Shown: piece by piece, positions 8,378 through 16,740 of the stretch | Numbering within the stretch: position 1 is the first letter of the stretch | Layout of the letters: each line of letters begins with the position of its first letter | Origin: DAOQVB01 sp964400865 | GTDB lineage: Bacteria > Patescibacteriota > Microgenomatia > UBA1400 > PJMF01 | Assembly: GCA_964400865.1 (NCBI GenBank) | Contig: CAYNWG010000007.1 | Location: forward strand, 1-39,032 | Reading direction: 5' to 3' | DNA length: 39,032 bases | Notes under the pieces: generated by a model | Database searches by the model: none | What the model was told of the DNA's origin: nothing | What the model saw: only the letters and a program-made list of their open reading frames with translations | Made by a program: the position numbers and the translations under genes

Positions 8378-9117
8378 GAAACTCTCCCTTCCAATTTTTC
8401 CCGTTCTTCTTCAAGAATTAAATCATTAATCAGTGTCGTTACTTTTGAGGGGTGAGGAATGCCTGCGAATTCAAATTCGCGCTTCTCTGCTGCTGTTTGA
8501 ATAACGACTGTGCCAAAATCAAAGATAGCGGATAAAAATCCTGCATTCATAGCGGTGGTATCTTCAATATTGTCGATTTTGGCACTCGAAATATTTCTAA
8601 AGAGTAAGCTGTTGAAATCAACATCAATAATTCGCTCATCAGTAATGATGTAAACATTGAAATACCATTTCAAGAATGCCTCAACAATAAAACCGAGTAA
8701 GACAAGAAACCAGCCCACCATGGCAGCCATTTGGTAGTTGGCTGGCAAAAAATTGAAAAAATCAATTTTTTGCAATAAAAATGGGAAACCAACCCCTAGT
8801 AGAGCTATTATGATCCACCAAATCTGAGTAACAGGATGTTGACGAAGCAATAGTATTACAACCTCATTTGGTGCTTGCGTACTAAATTTGAGTTTATACG
8901 GTTTTGCTACAAACGAGGCAAACGGACTATGGGTTGGTTCCATGTCTCGCATTAAATGCGAATAATCTGAAACATCTCTGGATTTGTGAGTACTGGAAAT
9001 TACCCCATTGGTATCTAACAGATGACCATCTTCATCAACTCTATGCGCTAGACGGTGCTTTCTGTGAATCTGCACCCGTTCCGGAGGTGTATTAGAACTA
9101 CTAAAAATATCTGGCAT
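8374..9117 (-). CDS. PH-domain (YdbS/bPH2-like) membrane protein
   Basis: 247 residues. A polar N-terminal region of about 90 residues is followed by two membrane segments (about 97-115 and 130-150) and then a bacterial PH-like domain: WYFNVYIITDERIIDVDFNSLLFRNISSAKIDNIEDT, with the TDERI signature of the YdbS/YdbT group, then FDFGTVVIQTAAEKREFEFAGIPHP. Proteins of this type are membrane-associated; a ligand is not known. It is 30 nt after lepA and overlaps the next small gene by 4 nt. An AT-rich perfect hairpin lies inside (8745-8773). Confidence 0.75.
   Translation of the reverse strand: MPDIFSSSNTPPERVQIHRKHRLAHRVDEDGHLLDTNGVISSTHKSRDVSDYSHLMRDMEPTHSPFASFVAKPYKLKFSTQAPNEVVILLLRQHPVTQIWWIIIALLGVGFPFLLQKIDFFNFLPANYQMAAMVGWFLVLLGFIVEAFLKWYFNVYIITDERIIDVDFNSLLFRNISSAKIDNIEDTTAMNAGFLSAIFDFGTVVIQTAAEKREFEFAGIPHPSKVTTLINDLILEEEREKLEGRVS
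8745..8773. repeat. Perfect inverted repeat, 12-bp arms, 5-nt loop, inside PH-domain gene
   Basis: GCAAAAAATTGA, loop AAAAA, TCAATTTTTTGC. It codes on the - strand for part of QKIDFFNFLP. AT-rich composition raises the chance expectation, but the total length (29 nt) equals that of two other hairpins in the window. Confidence 0.85.
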
Positions 9118-9147
9118 ACTACCAATTCATTATATCAAAGATTGTGC

Positions 9148-10929
9148 TTATTGCTTGAGAAGTTGTAAAAATGTCTGTTGATTAATGCTAATTGAACCAA
9201 ACTGCTTCATGCGTTTTTTACCCTTGGCTTGTTTGGCTAACAGTTTTTTTCTGCGAGTCACATCACCTCCATATAACTTAGCGGTGACGTCCTTTCGGTA
9301 AGCCTTGAGTGTTTCTCGAGCAATAATCTTTCCACCAATGGCTGCCTGAATTGCAACTTCAAACATCTGCTTTGGCAGGATGTCTTTCAGTTTCTCAACC
9401 ATCCTGCGCGCCCGACTTTCCGATTGCGGACGAACTGTTAAAAAGCTTAATACCTCAATTGGATCTTTATTTAACATAATTGATACGAGGACAACATCGG
9501 CTGGACTAAATTCACCAACCGAGTAATCGAGTGAGGCAAATCCAGAAGTTGCCGATTTTAAACGGTCATGAAAGTCAGTAATTAGCTCTGCTAGTGGCAT
9601 TTTGATAGAAAGCTGCTGTTGACCAGCTATGGGTTGTGCCGAAATAAATGTACCTCTATTTCGACGGACCAATTCCAAGCATTCATGCTGATATGCTGCG
9701 GGAGTAATCAGACTGACTACTGCGATTGGCTCGAGCACCAACTTGATTTGAGAGGGATCGGGAAATTGTGATGGCGCGGTTACCATCAGCCAACTCCCAT
9801 CTGTGGTCTGCACCTTATAATGCACTGAGGGAGCAGTCGCAATTAAATTTAGATCATATTCTCGCTCCAACCGCTCAAGTACAATTTCTGCATGCAAGAT
9901 ACCCAAAAAACCCACTCTGAAGCCACTGCCTAAGGCATTGGAATGAGCTGGTATATGCTGTAACGCAGCATCGCGAAGCACTAACTTTTCCAATGATTCC
10001 TTCAATAGTTCAAATTCATCAGATTCGACAGGATAAATTTCCAAATACACCATTGGTGTTGGTGGTTCGTATCCCACCAAAGGGTTAACCTTTTCTTTTG
10101 TTGATGATGTAGTCAGGGTGTCACCGACGAGCAAACCCCGAACATCCTTGAGGCTGGTAACGCAGTAACCTACTTCACCAGCATTCAATGCTTGTTGTGG
10201 CTGCATCTTTGGCACAAATACACCCACTTCACTCGGGTGAAAAACGATTTTACTACCTATTAGTCGCACCGTACTTCCAGCAGCAAAACTACCCTCGAAT
10301 ACTCTTATGAGTGCCACCGCTCCTCGATGCTGATCATAATACGAGCTAATCAATAAGGCCTTTCCTTCCGTAGCCTCCGATACTTTTGGCGGTGGCACTC
10401 TTTGCACAATTGCTTGTAACACCGCTTCGGTATTGATACCAGATTTTGCTGAAACACAAATTACCTGATCCTCAGGTAAACCTGTTAACTCCATAACTTC
10501 AAGTACTGTCTTATCCACATCTGCTGAAGGTAAGTCAATTTTATTGACTACTGGAATGATAGTTAAACCTAAACTATGAGCAAGTTGGTAATGCGATAAT
10601 GTTTGCGCTTGTAATCCTTGCGAGGCATCTACCACCAAGACTACTCCTTCGCATGCAGCCAGCGATCTGCTGACCTCATAACTAAAATCCACATGTCCTG
10701 GCGTGTCAATTAAATTCAATATATATTCTTGTTGAGATTGTTGGTCAAAATAGCGCAAACACACCGGGGCTAGTTTGATTGTGATTCCCCGCTCGCGTTC
10801 AATAGGATTACTATCCATCACCCTAACTTCATTTGCGGTTATTGCATTGGTTAATCGTAAAAAACAATCGGTCAAAGTTGTCTTACCATGATCGATATGA
10901 GCAATAATTGAAAAGTTACGTATCCGCAT
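9148..10929 (-). CDS. lepA: Elongation factor 4 (LepA GTPase)
   Basis: 593 residues, normal length. Ribosome-associated translational GTPase that acts on translocation. G1 is AHIDHGKTT (10-18); RERGITIK is the switch region; DTPGHVDFSYEVSRSLAACEG is G3 with the LepA-typical continuation; NKID is G4 and SAKSG is G5. The C-terminal LepA domain shows LYGGDVTRRKKLLAKQAKGKKRMKQFG, its hallmark. It follows rpsT by 12 nt, an order also found in Firmicutes neighbourhoods, and is inferred to be transcribed from the rpsT promoter. Confidence 0.98.
   Translation of the reverse strand: MRIRNFSIIAHIDHGKTTLTDCFLRLTNAITANEVRVMDSNPIERERGITIKLAPVCLRYFDQQSQQEYILNLIDTPGHVDFSYEVSRSLAACEGVVLVVDASQGLQAQTLSHYQLAHSLGLTIIPVVNKIDLPSADVDKTVLEVMELTGLPEDQVICVSAKSGINTEAVLQAIVQRVPPPKVSEATEGKALLISSYYDQHRGAVALIRVFEGSFAAGSTVRLIGSKIVFHPSEVGVFVPKMQPQQALNAGEVGYCVTSLKDVRGLLVGDTLTTSSTKEKVNPLVGYEPPTPMVYLEIYPVESDEFELLKESLEKLVLRDAALQHIPAHSNALGSGFRVGFLGILHAEIVLERLEREYDLNLIATAPSVHYKVQTTDGSWLMVTAPSQFPDPSQIKLVLEPIAVVSLITPAAYQHECLELVRRNRGTFISAQPIAGQQQLSIKMPLAELITDFHDRLKSATSGFASLDYSVGEFSPADVVLVSIMLNKDPIEVLSFLTVRPQSESRARRMVEKLKDILPKQMFEVAIQAAIGGKIIARETLKAYRKDVTAKLYGGDVTRRKKLLAKQAKGKKRMKQFGSISINQQTFLQLLKQ
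10309..10400. repeat. Long-spaced inverted repeat, 12-bp arms, in lepA
   Basis: GAGTGCCACCGC at 10309-10320 and GCGGTGGCACTC at 10389-10400, 68 nt apart. Arms are perfect; with this spacing a chance origin is quite possible. Confidence 0.6.
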
Positions 10930-10941
10930 TAGTACTTCAAG

Positions 10942-11181
10942 CTACGCAGCTTTCAGTAACTTGCTGGCTTGTGCTTTGAGACGAGCTGCTTTATTGATGT
11001 GAAGTAAATTTCGTTTTAGCGCACGATCAATTCTGGAGTATGATAAATCCAGTAACTCTTTGGTGGGAGTTGTTTTCAGCTGTTTGAGCACACTCCTCAT
11101 GCGAGAACGCACTACTGCGTTGTAAGCCGCTTTGCGCTGGCTAACTCGTAAAGCTTTTTGAGCATTTTTTAGGATTGGCAT
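10942..11181 (-). CDS. rpsT: 30S ribosomal protein S20
   Basis: 79 residues. Binds 16S rRNA during assembly of the small subunit. The pattern MPILKNAQKALRVSQRKAAYN, RSRMRSVLKQL and the C-terminal RALKRNLLHINKAARLKAQASKL is the bS20 helical bundle with its conserved IHKNxAARxKSRL-like block (here LLHINKAARLKAQ). Length is a little shorter than the usual 85-90. First gene of the - strand run; its promoter region overlaps that of murJ. Confidence 0.95.
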   Translation of the reverse strand: MPILKNAQKALRVSQRKAAYNAVVRSRMRSVLKQLKTTPTKELLDLSYSRIDRALKRNLLHINKAARLKAQASKLLKAA

Positions 11182-11182
11182 A

Positions 11183-11201
11183 TATAATGGGGGGGATTAT
11201 A
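11183..11201. promoter_or_regulatory. Overlapping divergent -10 boxes for murJ (+) and rpsT (-)
   Basis: TATAAT at 11183-11188 on the + strand and TATAAT at 11201-11196 on the - strand are separated by seven G residues, forming a symmetric block. The + start codon is at 11204 and the - start codon at 11181, so each transcript would begin inside the other promoter. -35 boxes are weak. Pattern-based inference. Confidence 0.55.
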
Positions 11202-11203
11202 TC

Positions 11204-12898
11204 ATGTTCGGCAGATTTAAACTACCAACTTTACTTTCAAATAACACTAAGTGGTTAGAGCAGCAGCAGACCACGATTCTTTCTGCAGCTCTCATTATTG
11301 GTGTAGCAAATATTATTTCATCAATTGCTGGCTTGATTCGGGAGAGATTACTGATTAGTTATTTCTTTGATACTCCAGAATCCAGACTAGCACTAGAAGC
11401 ATTTCAAGTCGCTTTCCAGATTCCCGATGCTTTGTTCCAGCTTTTAGTGTTGGGCGCGGTTTCTGCTTCATTTATTCCTATTTTTACCCAACTAAAAAAA
11501 TCCAATAGTAAAACAGCTTTTGCCAGCGCCTCAATTATTATGAATGTAGTACTGCTGGTTTTTGTGTTTGTAAGTGCGGTGATCTTTGTATTCGCAGAAC
11601 CGCTTACTTTATTTCGCACTGGTAGCGGTTTCACACCTGAACAACTTGCGGTTGCAGTTCAGCTAACAAGAATAATGCTTTTTGCTCAATTCTTCTTTGC
11701 AATCTCCAATTTTCTGTCTGGAATTCTGCAATCTTACCAACGCTTCATCGTGCCTGCTCTTGCCCCGATTTTGTATAACTTTGGGATTATTCTTGGCGTT
11801 GCCTTGTTCTCCCAGAATTTTGGCATTTATGCCGCAGGTATGGGGGTGATTATTGGGGCACTGCTCCATATGGCAATTCAATTACCATTTGCCTACCTAC
11901 TCGGTTTCCGTTTTACTCTCTCTTTTAACCTGTCATCGCCAGGAGTAAAAAAACTCTTTTCGTTAATGCCTCCCCGATTTATTACCTATGCGGTTAATGA
12001 ACTGCAGCAACTTTCTTTAGGATTTTTTGCGACATCTTTAGGAAACCTGAGTTTTTTTGTAATTCGATTGGCTCTGCGACTAATGACGATCCCAATCAGG
12101 ATTTTTGGGGTACCAATTGGCCAGGCATCGCTGTCATTTCTTTCTGAAGAATCAACTGATGAAGATTACGATCGATTCAGATCACTCTTGACTCAATCGC
12201 TCAATCACGTAGCTTTCCTGGCTTTTCCAGCATCGATGCTCTTGTTAATTTTGCGAATTCCAATTGTACGTCTCGTATTTGGCGCGAGCAATCTGCCCTG
12301 GGAAACAACTGTGGCGACTGGAAGAGTAGTTGCAATAATATCGCTTTCAGTGGTTGCTCAAGCCTTAGTACAATTGTTGATTCGAGGATTTCATGCCCTC
12401 AATGACACTAAAACTCCGCTGTACATTACACTAGTCACGGCAGTTACCTATTTACTAGGCTGTTGGTACTTTGTCTTTTATACCCAAATGGGCTTATTGG
12501 GCATTGCTTTAATAATCTTATTAACAGCATTTTTAGAAATGTTCCTTTGTTTATTCTTACTCGATCGGAAAATTGGTCAAATTATTACCAAATCATTTCT
12601 CTTCCCTCAAGCCAAAATTTTACTGGCAAGTTTTTTTATGGCCGTATTCTTGTACTTACCATTCAGAATTCTCGACGAATTGATCTTTAACACATCAAAA
12701 ACTGTCGAATTAATTGGATTAACTATAACCACAAGCTCTATTGGCTTGTTAGTCTATCTTTACTTTTCTGCGTTACTGAATGTTCGTGAATTGCAACTGG
12801 TTGGATCCACTTTTTCATCCCTAGATCGATGGAGAAAAACGCTCTCTCGAACAACTGAGGTACTTTCAGAACCCACGAATGAGGAAGGATTACGGTAA
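11204..12898 (+). CDS. murJ: Lipid II flippase MurJ (MviN family)
   Basis: 564 residues, about 14 hydrophobic segments. Moves lipid II across the cytoplasmic membrane for peptidoglycan synthesis. The start region IIGVANIISSIAGLIRERLLISYFF and FQIPDALFQLLVLGAVSASFIPIF match the MviN signature with the conserved charged Arg residues in TM1; later FIPVFGVP-like IPIRIFGVPIGQASLSFLSE and ALNDTKTPL are family marks. It complements the PBP and GH18 genes upstream, so the window encodes much of the late wall pathway. A TATAAT lies 15 nt before the ATG. The convergent or nested frames are not genes. Confidence 0.95.
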   Translation: MFGRFKLPTLLSNNTKWLEQQQTTILSAALIIGVANIISSIAGLIRERLLISYFFDTPESRLALEAFQVAFQIPDALFQLLVLGAVSASFIPIFTQLKKSNSKTAFASASIIMNVVLLVFVFVSAVIFVFAEPLTLFRTGSGFTPEQLAVAVQLTRIMLFAQFFFAISNFLSGILQSYQRFIVPALAPILYNFGIILGVALFSQNFGIYAAGMGVIIGALLHMAIQLPFAYLLGFRFTLSFNLSSPGVKKLFSLMPPRFITYAVNELQQLSLGFFATSLGNLSFFVIRLALRLMTIPIRIFGVPIGQASLSFLSEESTDEDYDRFRSLLTQSLNHVAFLAFPASMLLLILRIPIVRLVFGASNLPWETTVATGRVVAIISLSVVAQALVQLLIRGFHALNDTKTPLYITLVTAVTYLLGCWYFVFYTQMGLLGIALIILLTAFLEMFLCLFLLDRKIGQIITKSFLFPQAKILLASFFMAVFLYLPFRILDELIFNTSKTVELIGLTITTSSIGLLVYLYFSALLNVRELQLVGSTFSSLDRWRKTLSRTTEVLSEPTNEEGLR

Positions 12899-12940
12899 TC
12901 CTCAAAGCAACGTATCTGTACAAACAAATGCGTTTATGTG

Positions 12941-12946
12941 TACAAT
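12941..12946 (+). promoter_or_regulatory. -10 box (TACAAT, with TGTG before it) for the pil genes
   Basis: TGTG-TACAAT ends 15 nt before the ATG at 12962. Because an alternative ATG at 12938 falls within this box, the box also argues for the later start of the PilN-like gene. Confidence 0.45.
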
Positions 12947-12961
12947 GATCTTAACCTGCCT

Positions 12962-13516
12962 ATGCCAAAGCGAGCGACGACAAAAATATCGATTAATTTG
13001 TTGCCTGAAGATGATTTTTTGCTGGGGAGTTTTGGTAAAGTTATCCGTTGGGCAGTATCGGTAGGGAGATATTTAGTAATTTTCACTGAGGTGATTGTCA
13101 TTATTAGTTTTGCTACCAGATTTAGTTTGGACCGCAAGGTGACAGACTTAAATCAGGAAATTAATAAAAAAGTTGCCATTATTGAATCGTATGCTGGGCT
13201 GGAGTCAGAATTTCGTTCAGCGCAAGAAAAACTCAGTCAGTATTCTGAACTCGAAAAGCAGCGCAACTTAACCGATGTATTCGAGCAAATCTCCAATGTT
13301 ACTCCCCCAGATGTAGTTGTAACTCAGTTGCTTGTTAAGAAAGACGGCATTAGCATAACTGGCTCAACTTTGTCACAAACTGCCTTTAACCATTTAATTA
13401 ATAATTTGCAATTATCTCCCTTCTTTTCAGATATCAGAATTGACAGCGTAGAAAACACTCAAGACTCAAGTGGATACGAGTTTTCACTTCAAGCCAAATC
13501 AAAAAATGCCAACTAG
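12962..13516 (+). CDS. pilN: PilN-like type IV pilus assembly protein
   Basis: 184 residues from ATG 12962. The N-terminus ISINLLPEDD is the INLLP motif by which PilN binds PilM. A single membrane segment (about 34-54) follows, then a helical region and a ferredoxin-like periplasmic-type domain (DVFEQISNVTPPDVVVTQLLVKKDGISITGSTLS). It forms the alignment complex of type IV pili with PilO. No PilM is visible in the window, although MurJ is immediately upstream; pilM may lie elsewhere. The start at 12938 is rejected because it lies within the -10 box. Confidence 0.8.
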   Translation: MPKRATTKISINLLPEDDFLLGSFGKVIRWAVSVGRYLVIFTEVIVIISFATRFSLDRKVTDLNQEINKKVAIIESYAGLESEFRSAQEKLSQYSELEKQRNLTDVFEQISNVTPPDVVVTQLLVKKDGISITGSTLSQTAFNHLINNLQLSPFFSDIRIDSVENTQDSSGYEFSLQAKSKNAN

Positions 13517-14105
13517 ACAGCAAACATCACTTTCCATCTCAAATTTCTACCGGCATCCAATTGCTGCGGTTTCTACAGAGCTTCTCTTCACCATTGTATT
13601 TATTCTTGTTCTGGCTATTGTTGCCGTTCAACCGACCTTAAAAACAATGGCGGATCTTTCTAAGGAAATCGAGGATAAAACAAAACTCAATAAAAGCCTT
13701 CAAGATAAAGTTGCTGCGTTAAATACTGCTCAAGCCGAGTTTTACCGATGGCAAACCCAGCTCGCTTTACTCGATACTGCAATCCCAGATAATCAATATA
13801 CTATTCTGGATGTTAAGTTGTTTGAAAAACTAGCATCAGAAAAAAATGTAGTCATCGGCAAAATTAGTTTGTCAGAGTATCCAGACGCAACTAAACCGCT
13901 CTCACAAAAACCAAAGGTCAATGATTTGCCCATATCCATCACAATCCAAGGTGATTACATTTCGATAAAAAGTTTTGTCACCGCACTTTTGAATAGCCGA
14001 CGGGTATTCGTTATTAATTCTATTAATTTTTCTGTATCTACCTCCAGAGGTGGTCAACAGGATCTTTCAGCAACACTCAGCATGAACGCCCCATATTATC
14101 AGTAA
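13506..14105 (+). CDS. pilO: PilO-like type IV pilus assembly protein
   Basis: 199 residues from ATG 13506, which overlaps the PilN-like gene by 11 nt. One membrane segment (about 21-41), a coiled region (about 45-85, KEIEDKTKLNKSLQDKVAALN), and a globular domain with LLDTAIPDNQYTILDVKLFEKLASEKNVVIGKISLSEYP that fits the PilO ferredoxin-like fold. It is expected to pair with the PilN-like product in the inner membrane. An earlier ATG at 13470 would add 12 residues and deepen the overlap. Confidence 0.8.
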   Translation: MPTRQQTSLSISNFYRHPIAAVSTELLFTIVFILVLAIVAVQPTLKTMADLSKEIEDKTKLNKSLQDKVAALNTAQAEFYRWQTQLALLDTAIPDNQYTILDVKLFEKLASEKNVVIGKISLSEYPDATKPLSQKPKVNDLPISITIQGDYISIKSFVTALLNSRRVFVINSINFSVSTSRGGQQDLSATLSMNAPYYQ

Positions 14106-14117
14106 AATCAATAGTTT

Positions 14118-14432
14118 ATGAAAATACCAATGTTGGATATCTTCGCCGAACGCACGAAAGGTTTCGTTCTGATCCTCTTGAGCCTACTATTTGTCTGTGT
14201 AATTTTTTGGATCATCATTTCGTTGTTTTCGTCCCAAAAGACTTCAAAAGTGCCAGAGACTTCTCAGAAACTTGCCACTCCACTTAATCCAGTACTTGAT
14301 ACATCAAAACTAAACAGATTAGAAGAAAAAACCTACTATTCTCCAGAGGAATTGCAGTCTTTCCCAATAAATATTATTGAAACAGATGCAAAAAGTCGGA
14401 CAAAGCGCGTTATCCAAATTCAACCCACCTAG
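14118..14432 (+). CDS. Small single-pass membrane protein following pilNO
   Basis: 104 residues: one membrane segment (about 15-37), then a polar tail with many Ser, Thr and Lys. Not recognised. Its place right after the PilN and PilO genes is where PilP often lies, but it lacks the PilP lipobox and beta domain, so this is only a positional remark. It is 12 nt after the PilO-like stop and probably in the same transcript. Confidence 0.6.
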   Translation: MKIPMLDIFAERTKGFVLILLSLLFVCVIFWIIISLFSSQKTSKVPETSQKLATPLNPVLDTSKLNRLEEKTYYSPEELQSFPINIIETDAKSRTKRVIQIQPT

Positions 14433-14466
14433 TTCGGCTTTTTTTCGCATTGCAGTTTGGTAGCTT

Positions 14467-14492
14467 TTTCTCTACAGTGGTTATTAGAGAAA
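14467..14492 (+). promoter_or_regulatory. Inverted repeat just before the surface-protein start
   Basis: TTTCTCTA (14467-14474) and TAGAGAAA (14485-14492), 10-nt loop, ending 4 nt before the ATG at 14497. It could be an operator or a hairpin in the leader; no other evidence. Confidence 0.35.
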
Positions 14493-14496
14493 TTAT

Positions 14497-16053
14497 ATGT
14501 TAACTTCGAAAATGAATGGTGCGGTTTTAGCCAAGCGCATACCTACTCTGTTGGGTCTGGCTGTGTTGGTGGTTGGTTTAATAGTTGGCACGATTGTATT
14601 TGGTCAAGGAACTGGTGTTTTCTCGCCCAGAGCCACTCCAGAAACTACTCCAAAACAAGTTAAAGTTACCAATGTGAGCGATCGATCTTTTAGTGTGTCC
14701 TTCATTACTGAAGAAAGTACCACTGCATTCATTAAATATGGTACGGATCCAAATAAACTTTCACTACAAGCTGGTGACGATCGCGATCAGCTGTATGGAA
14801 CAATTAAGGACTACAATCTTCACCATATTTCAGCTACTTCCCTCGAGGAAAGAACAACATATTATTTTGTAATTGGCACTGATCAGGGCGCGCTGTACGA
14901 TGATAATGGTGAGCCATTTTCCATCTTAACTGCAGCGCGCGGTGGAACACCACCAGACGCCAAAACTATTTTTGGCTCAGTTACAAATGCTCAGGGTGGT
15001 CCAGCAGCAGGTAGCATTATGTATGCAAAACTTGAGGGAGCTGGAGAGCTATCACAACTTGTGCAAGATTCGGGCAGTTGGGCGATTGTATTACCCACAG
15101 CTCGTACAGAGGACGGTTCAAGTTATGCGACAATCTCAGCTTCAACTCCTCTCCTATTACTAGCTCAGGGTTTCCCACAAGCGCTCTCTGCATCACTCAA
15201 CACTACCGTTGAACAGTTCGAAATGGGATATATATTTGCCCTAGGCCAATCCGGTAGTGGTGCTTCTGTACCAACTACTACGCCAACTTCAGCTCAAACT
15301 TCTCCAACTCCGACTGTAACCCCAAACCTTTCTGGTTCACCCACTCCTACTCCAATAGATATGGCATCTGGTGGTAGCGGAGGTGGACTTGGAGAATTGC
15401 TTGGTGAACCACCTCTACCTACACCTACACCAACGGAAGCAATTAAAGTGGACTTAACTGCCCAAGGAGAACAAATCGTTACGACCGAACAACCAATCAT
15501 CGTTGGCAATGCTCCAGCGGGGGTGGTAGTGAATTTGAAGGTAAACTCAGATACTCAAATTGAGCAGCAAGTTACAACAAATTCGCAAGGACAGTTCTCT
15601 TTAGATTTAGAAGCTCTTGGGGCGCAACTTGAACCTGGAACCCATTCTGTAGAATATTCCTACACCGATCCCACTACGGGTAGATTAGTCACAGAAACTA
15701 AAACTTTCACTGTTTCGGGTGGCTCAGTTCAGTTGGCACAAGCGAATACAACTCCTTCACCAACTAGGTCACTTTCACCCACGGCATCACCAACGCCTAT
15801 TTCGTATGGCACCGATTATCCGTATGGCACTTCACCCACACCTACTACTAGCTATGCAACTGGTAGCGGTCAACAAGCATCTATCTCCGCCACCCCAACT
15901 CAACCAGTCTCCACCAGAAGCGGAATGCCATCAACTCAAAGCGGAGTACCAGTCTCTGGATCTGTGGGCACAACAATGGTATTACTTTTTGGTGGTGCGT
16001 TTTTCCTAATTTCTGGCCTCTGGAGTTTCTGGATCGCCAAAGAAATAGAATAA
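14497..16053 (+). CDS. Secreted/membrane-anchored multidomain surface protein with Thr/Pro-rich linkers
   Basis: 518 residues. N-terminal membrane segment (about 14-35), then a fibronectin-III-like domain (about 46-145: VSDRSFSVSFITEESTTAFIKYGTD, ending in TTYYFVIGTD), a carboxypeptidase-regulatory-like beta domain (about 150-240, GSVTNAQGGPAAGS), a Ser/Thr/Pro linker, a further Ig-like domain (about 325-405: IVGNAPAGVVVNLKVNSD, GQFSLDLE), another low-complexity linker, and a C-terminal membrane segment (about 491-511). No sortase LPxTG motif. Two hydrophobic ends suggest both termini may be held in the membrane, or that the first is a cleaved signal. The placement after pil genes suggests a pilus or surface role, but none is shown. 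Confidence 0.7.
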   Translation: MLTSKMNGAVLAKRIPTLLGLAVLVVGLIVGTIVFGQGTGVFSPRATPETTPKQVKVTNVSDRSFSVSFITEESTTAFIKYGTDPNKLSLQAGDDRDQLYGTIKDYNLHHISATSLEERTTYYFVIGTDQGALYDDNGEPFSILTAARGGTPPDAKTIFGSVTNAQGGPAAGSIMYAKLEGAGELSQLVQDSGSWAIVLPTARTEDGSSYATISASTPLLLLAQGFPQALSASLNTTVEQFEMGYIFALGQSGSGASVPTTTPTSAQTSPTPTVTPNLSGSPTPTPIDMASGGSGGGLGELLGEPPLPTPTPTEAIKVDLTAQGEQIVTTEQPIIVGNAPAGVVVNLKVNSDTQIEQQVTTNSQGQFSLDLEALGAQLEPGTHSVEYSYTDPTTGRLVTETKTFTVSGGSVQLAQANTTPSPTRSLSPTASPTPISYGTDYPYGTSPTPTTSYATGSGQQASISATPTQPVSTRSGMPSTQSGVPVSGSVGTTMVLLFGGAFFLISGLWSFWIAKEIE

Positions 16054-16069
16054 TTTCCTTGTTTCGTAC

Positions 16070-16075
16070 TATAAT
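16070..16075 (+). promoter_or_regulatory. -10 box TATAAT of the phosphoglycosyl transferase gene
   Basis: Consensus TATAAT ends 8 nt before the GTG start codon at 16084, so the transcript is inferred to be leaderless. No clear -35 box was found. Confidence 0.5.
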
Positions 16076-16083
16076 CCTATTCT

Positions 16084-16740
16084 GTGAAAAAAAAGAACGA
16101 TATGGTTCTAATTCCAAAATACAGTTCTTCTTTCCAAAAAAGAATGTTTGATCTACTGGTTGGAACTACTCTGCTCCTCTGCGCTATTCCCGTACTGTTA
16201 CTGGTTGGAATTACAATTCTTCTTGCTACTGGCTGGCCAATCCTCTATTCACAACAAAGGTTGGGCAAAAACAAGCAAGTGTTTACTTTATATAAATTTA
16301 GATCGATGAGAGTGGGTGCTGAAAATCAACAAAAACAACTTTCTAAGATTAACATCGCTCCTACCCCAATGTTTAAACTAGAAAAAGATCCCCGCTTCAC
16401 CTCGATTGGCTACTATCTTTCTCATACTGGTATTGACGAACTACCCCAACTAATTAATGTCTTAAAAAATGACATGAGTCTGGTGGGACCCCGACCACTA
16501 CCGATTGCTGAGGGTAAGGCTTTGAAGGATGATTGGAGTTGGCGCTGGCAAGTGAAGCCTGGACTTTTTTCCTATTGGGTTCTATCACCCGATAGATATC
16601 AGAGTTTGGAAAAGTGGAAACAATTAGAAAAGAAAACTGTCCAAATTACAAATCCGCACGTTGATGGCATCTTGATGCTAACAATTCTCAAAAGACAGAT
16701 ACTATCTCTGGCTCATTATTTTCCCAACATCTTCCAGTAA
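16084..16740 (+). CDS. Monotopic phosphoglycosyl transferase (bacterial sugar transferase)
   Basis: 218 residues, GTG start. Transfers a sugar phosphate from a nucleotide sugar to undecaprenyl phosphate and so begins glycan assembly at the inner membrane face. N-terminal hydrophobic re-entrant segment (about 17-39), YSQQRLGKNKQVFTLYKFRSMRVGAE, then TGIDELPQLINVLKNDMSLVGPRPLP with the catalytic Asp-Glu pair. It lacks the extra N-terminal membrane helices of the large WcaJ type, so it belongs to the small PglC/RfbP-core type. The first gene of the glycan locus. Its end overlaps the convergent gene by 25 nt. The sugar specificity cannot be told. Confidence 0.92.
   Translation: MKKKNDMVLIPKYSSSFQKRMFDLLVGTTLLLCAIPVLLLVGITILLATGWPILYSQQRLGKNKQVFTLYKFRSMRVGAENQQKQLSKINIAPTPMFKLEKDPRFTSIGYYLSHTGIDELPQLINVLKNDMSLVGPRPLPIAEGKALKDDWSWRWQVKPGLFSYWVLSPDRYQSLEKWKQLEKKTVQITNPHVDGILMLTILKRQILSLAHYFPNIFQ

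Noticed and set aside
14888..14940. GC-rich inverted repeat GCGCGCTG/CAGCGCGC
   Set aside because: The 8-bp arms are 37 nt apart, so chance is likely, although the core matches the PBP hairpins.
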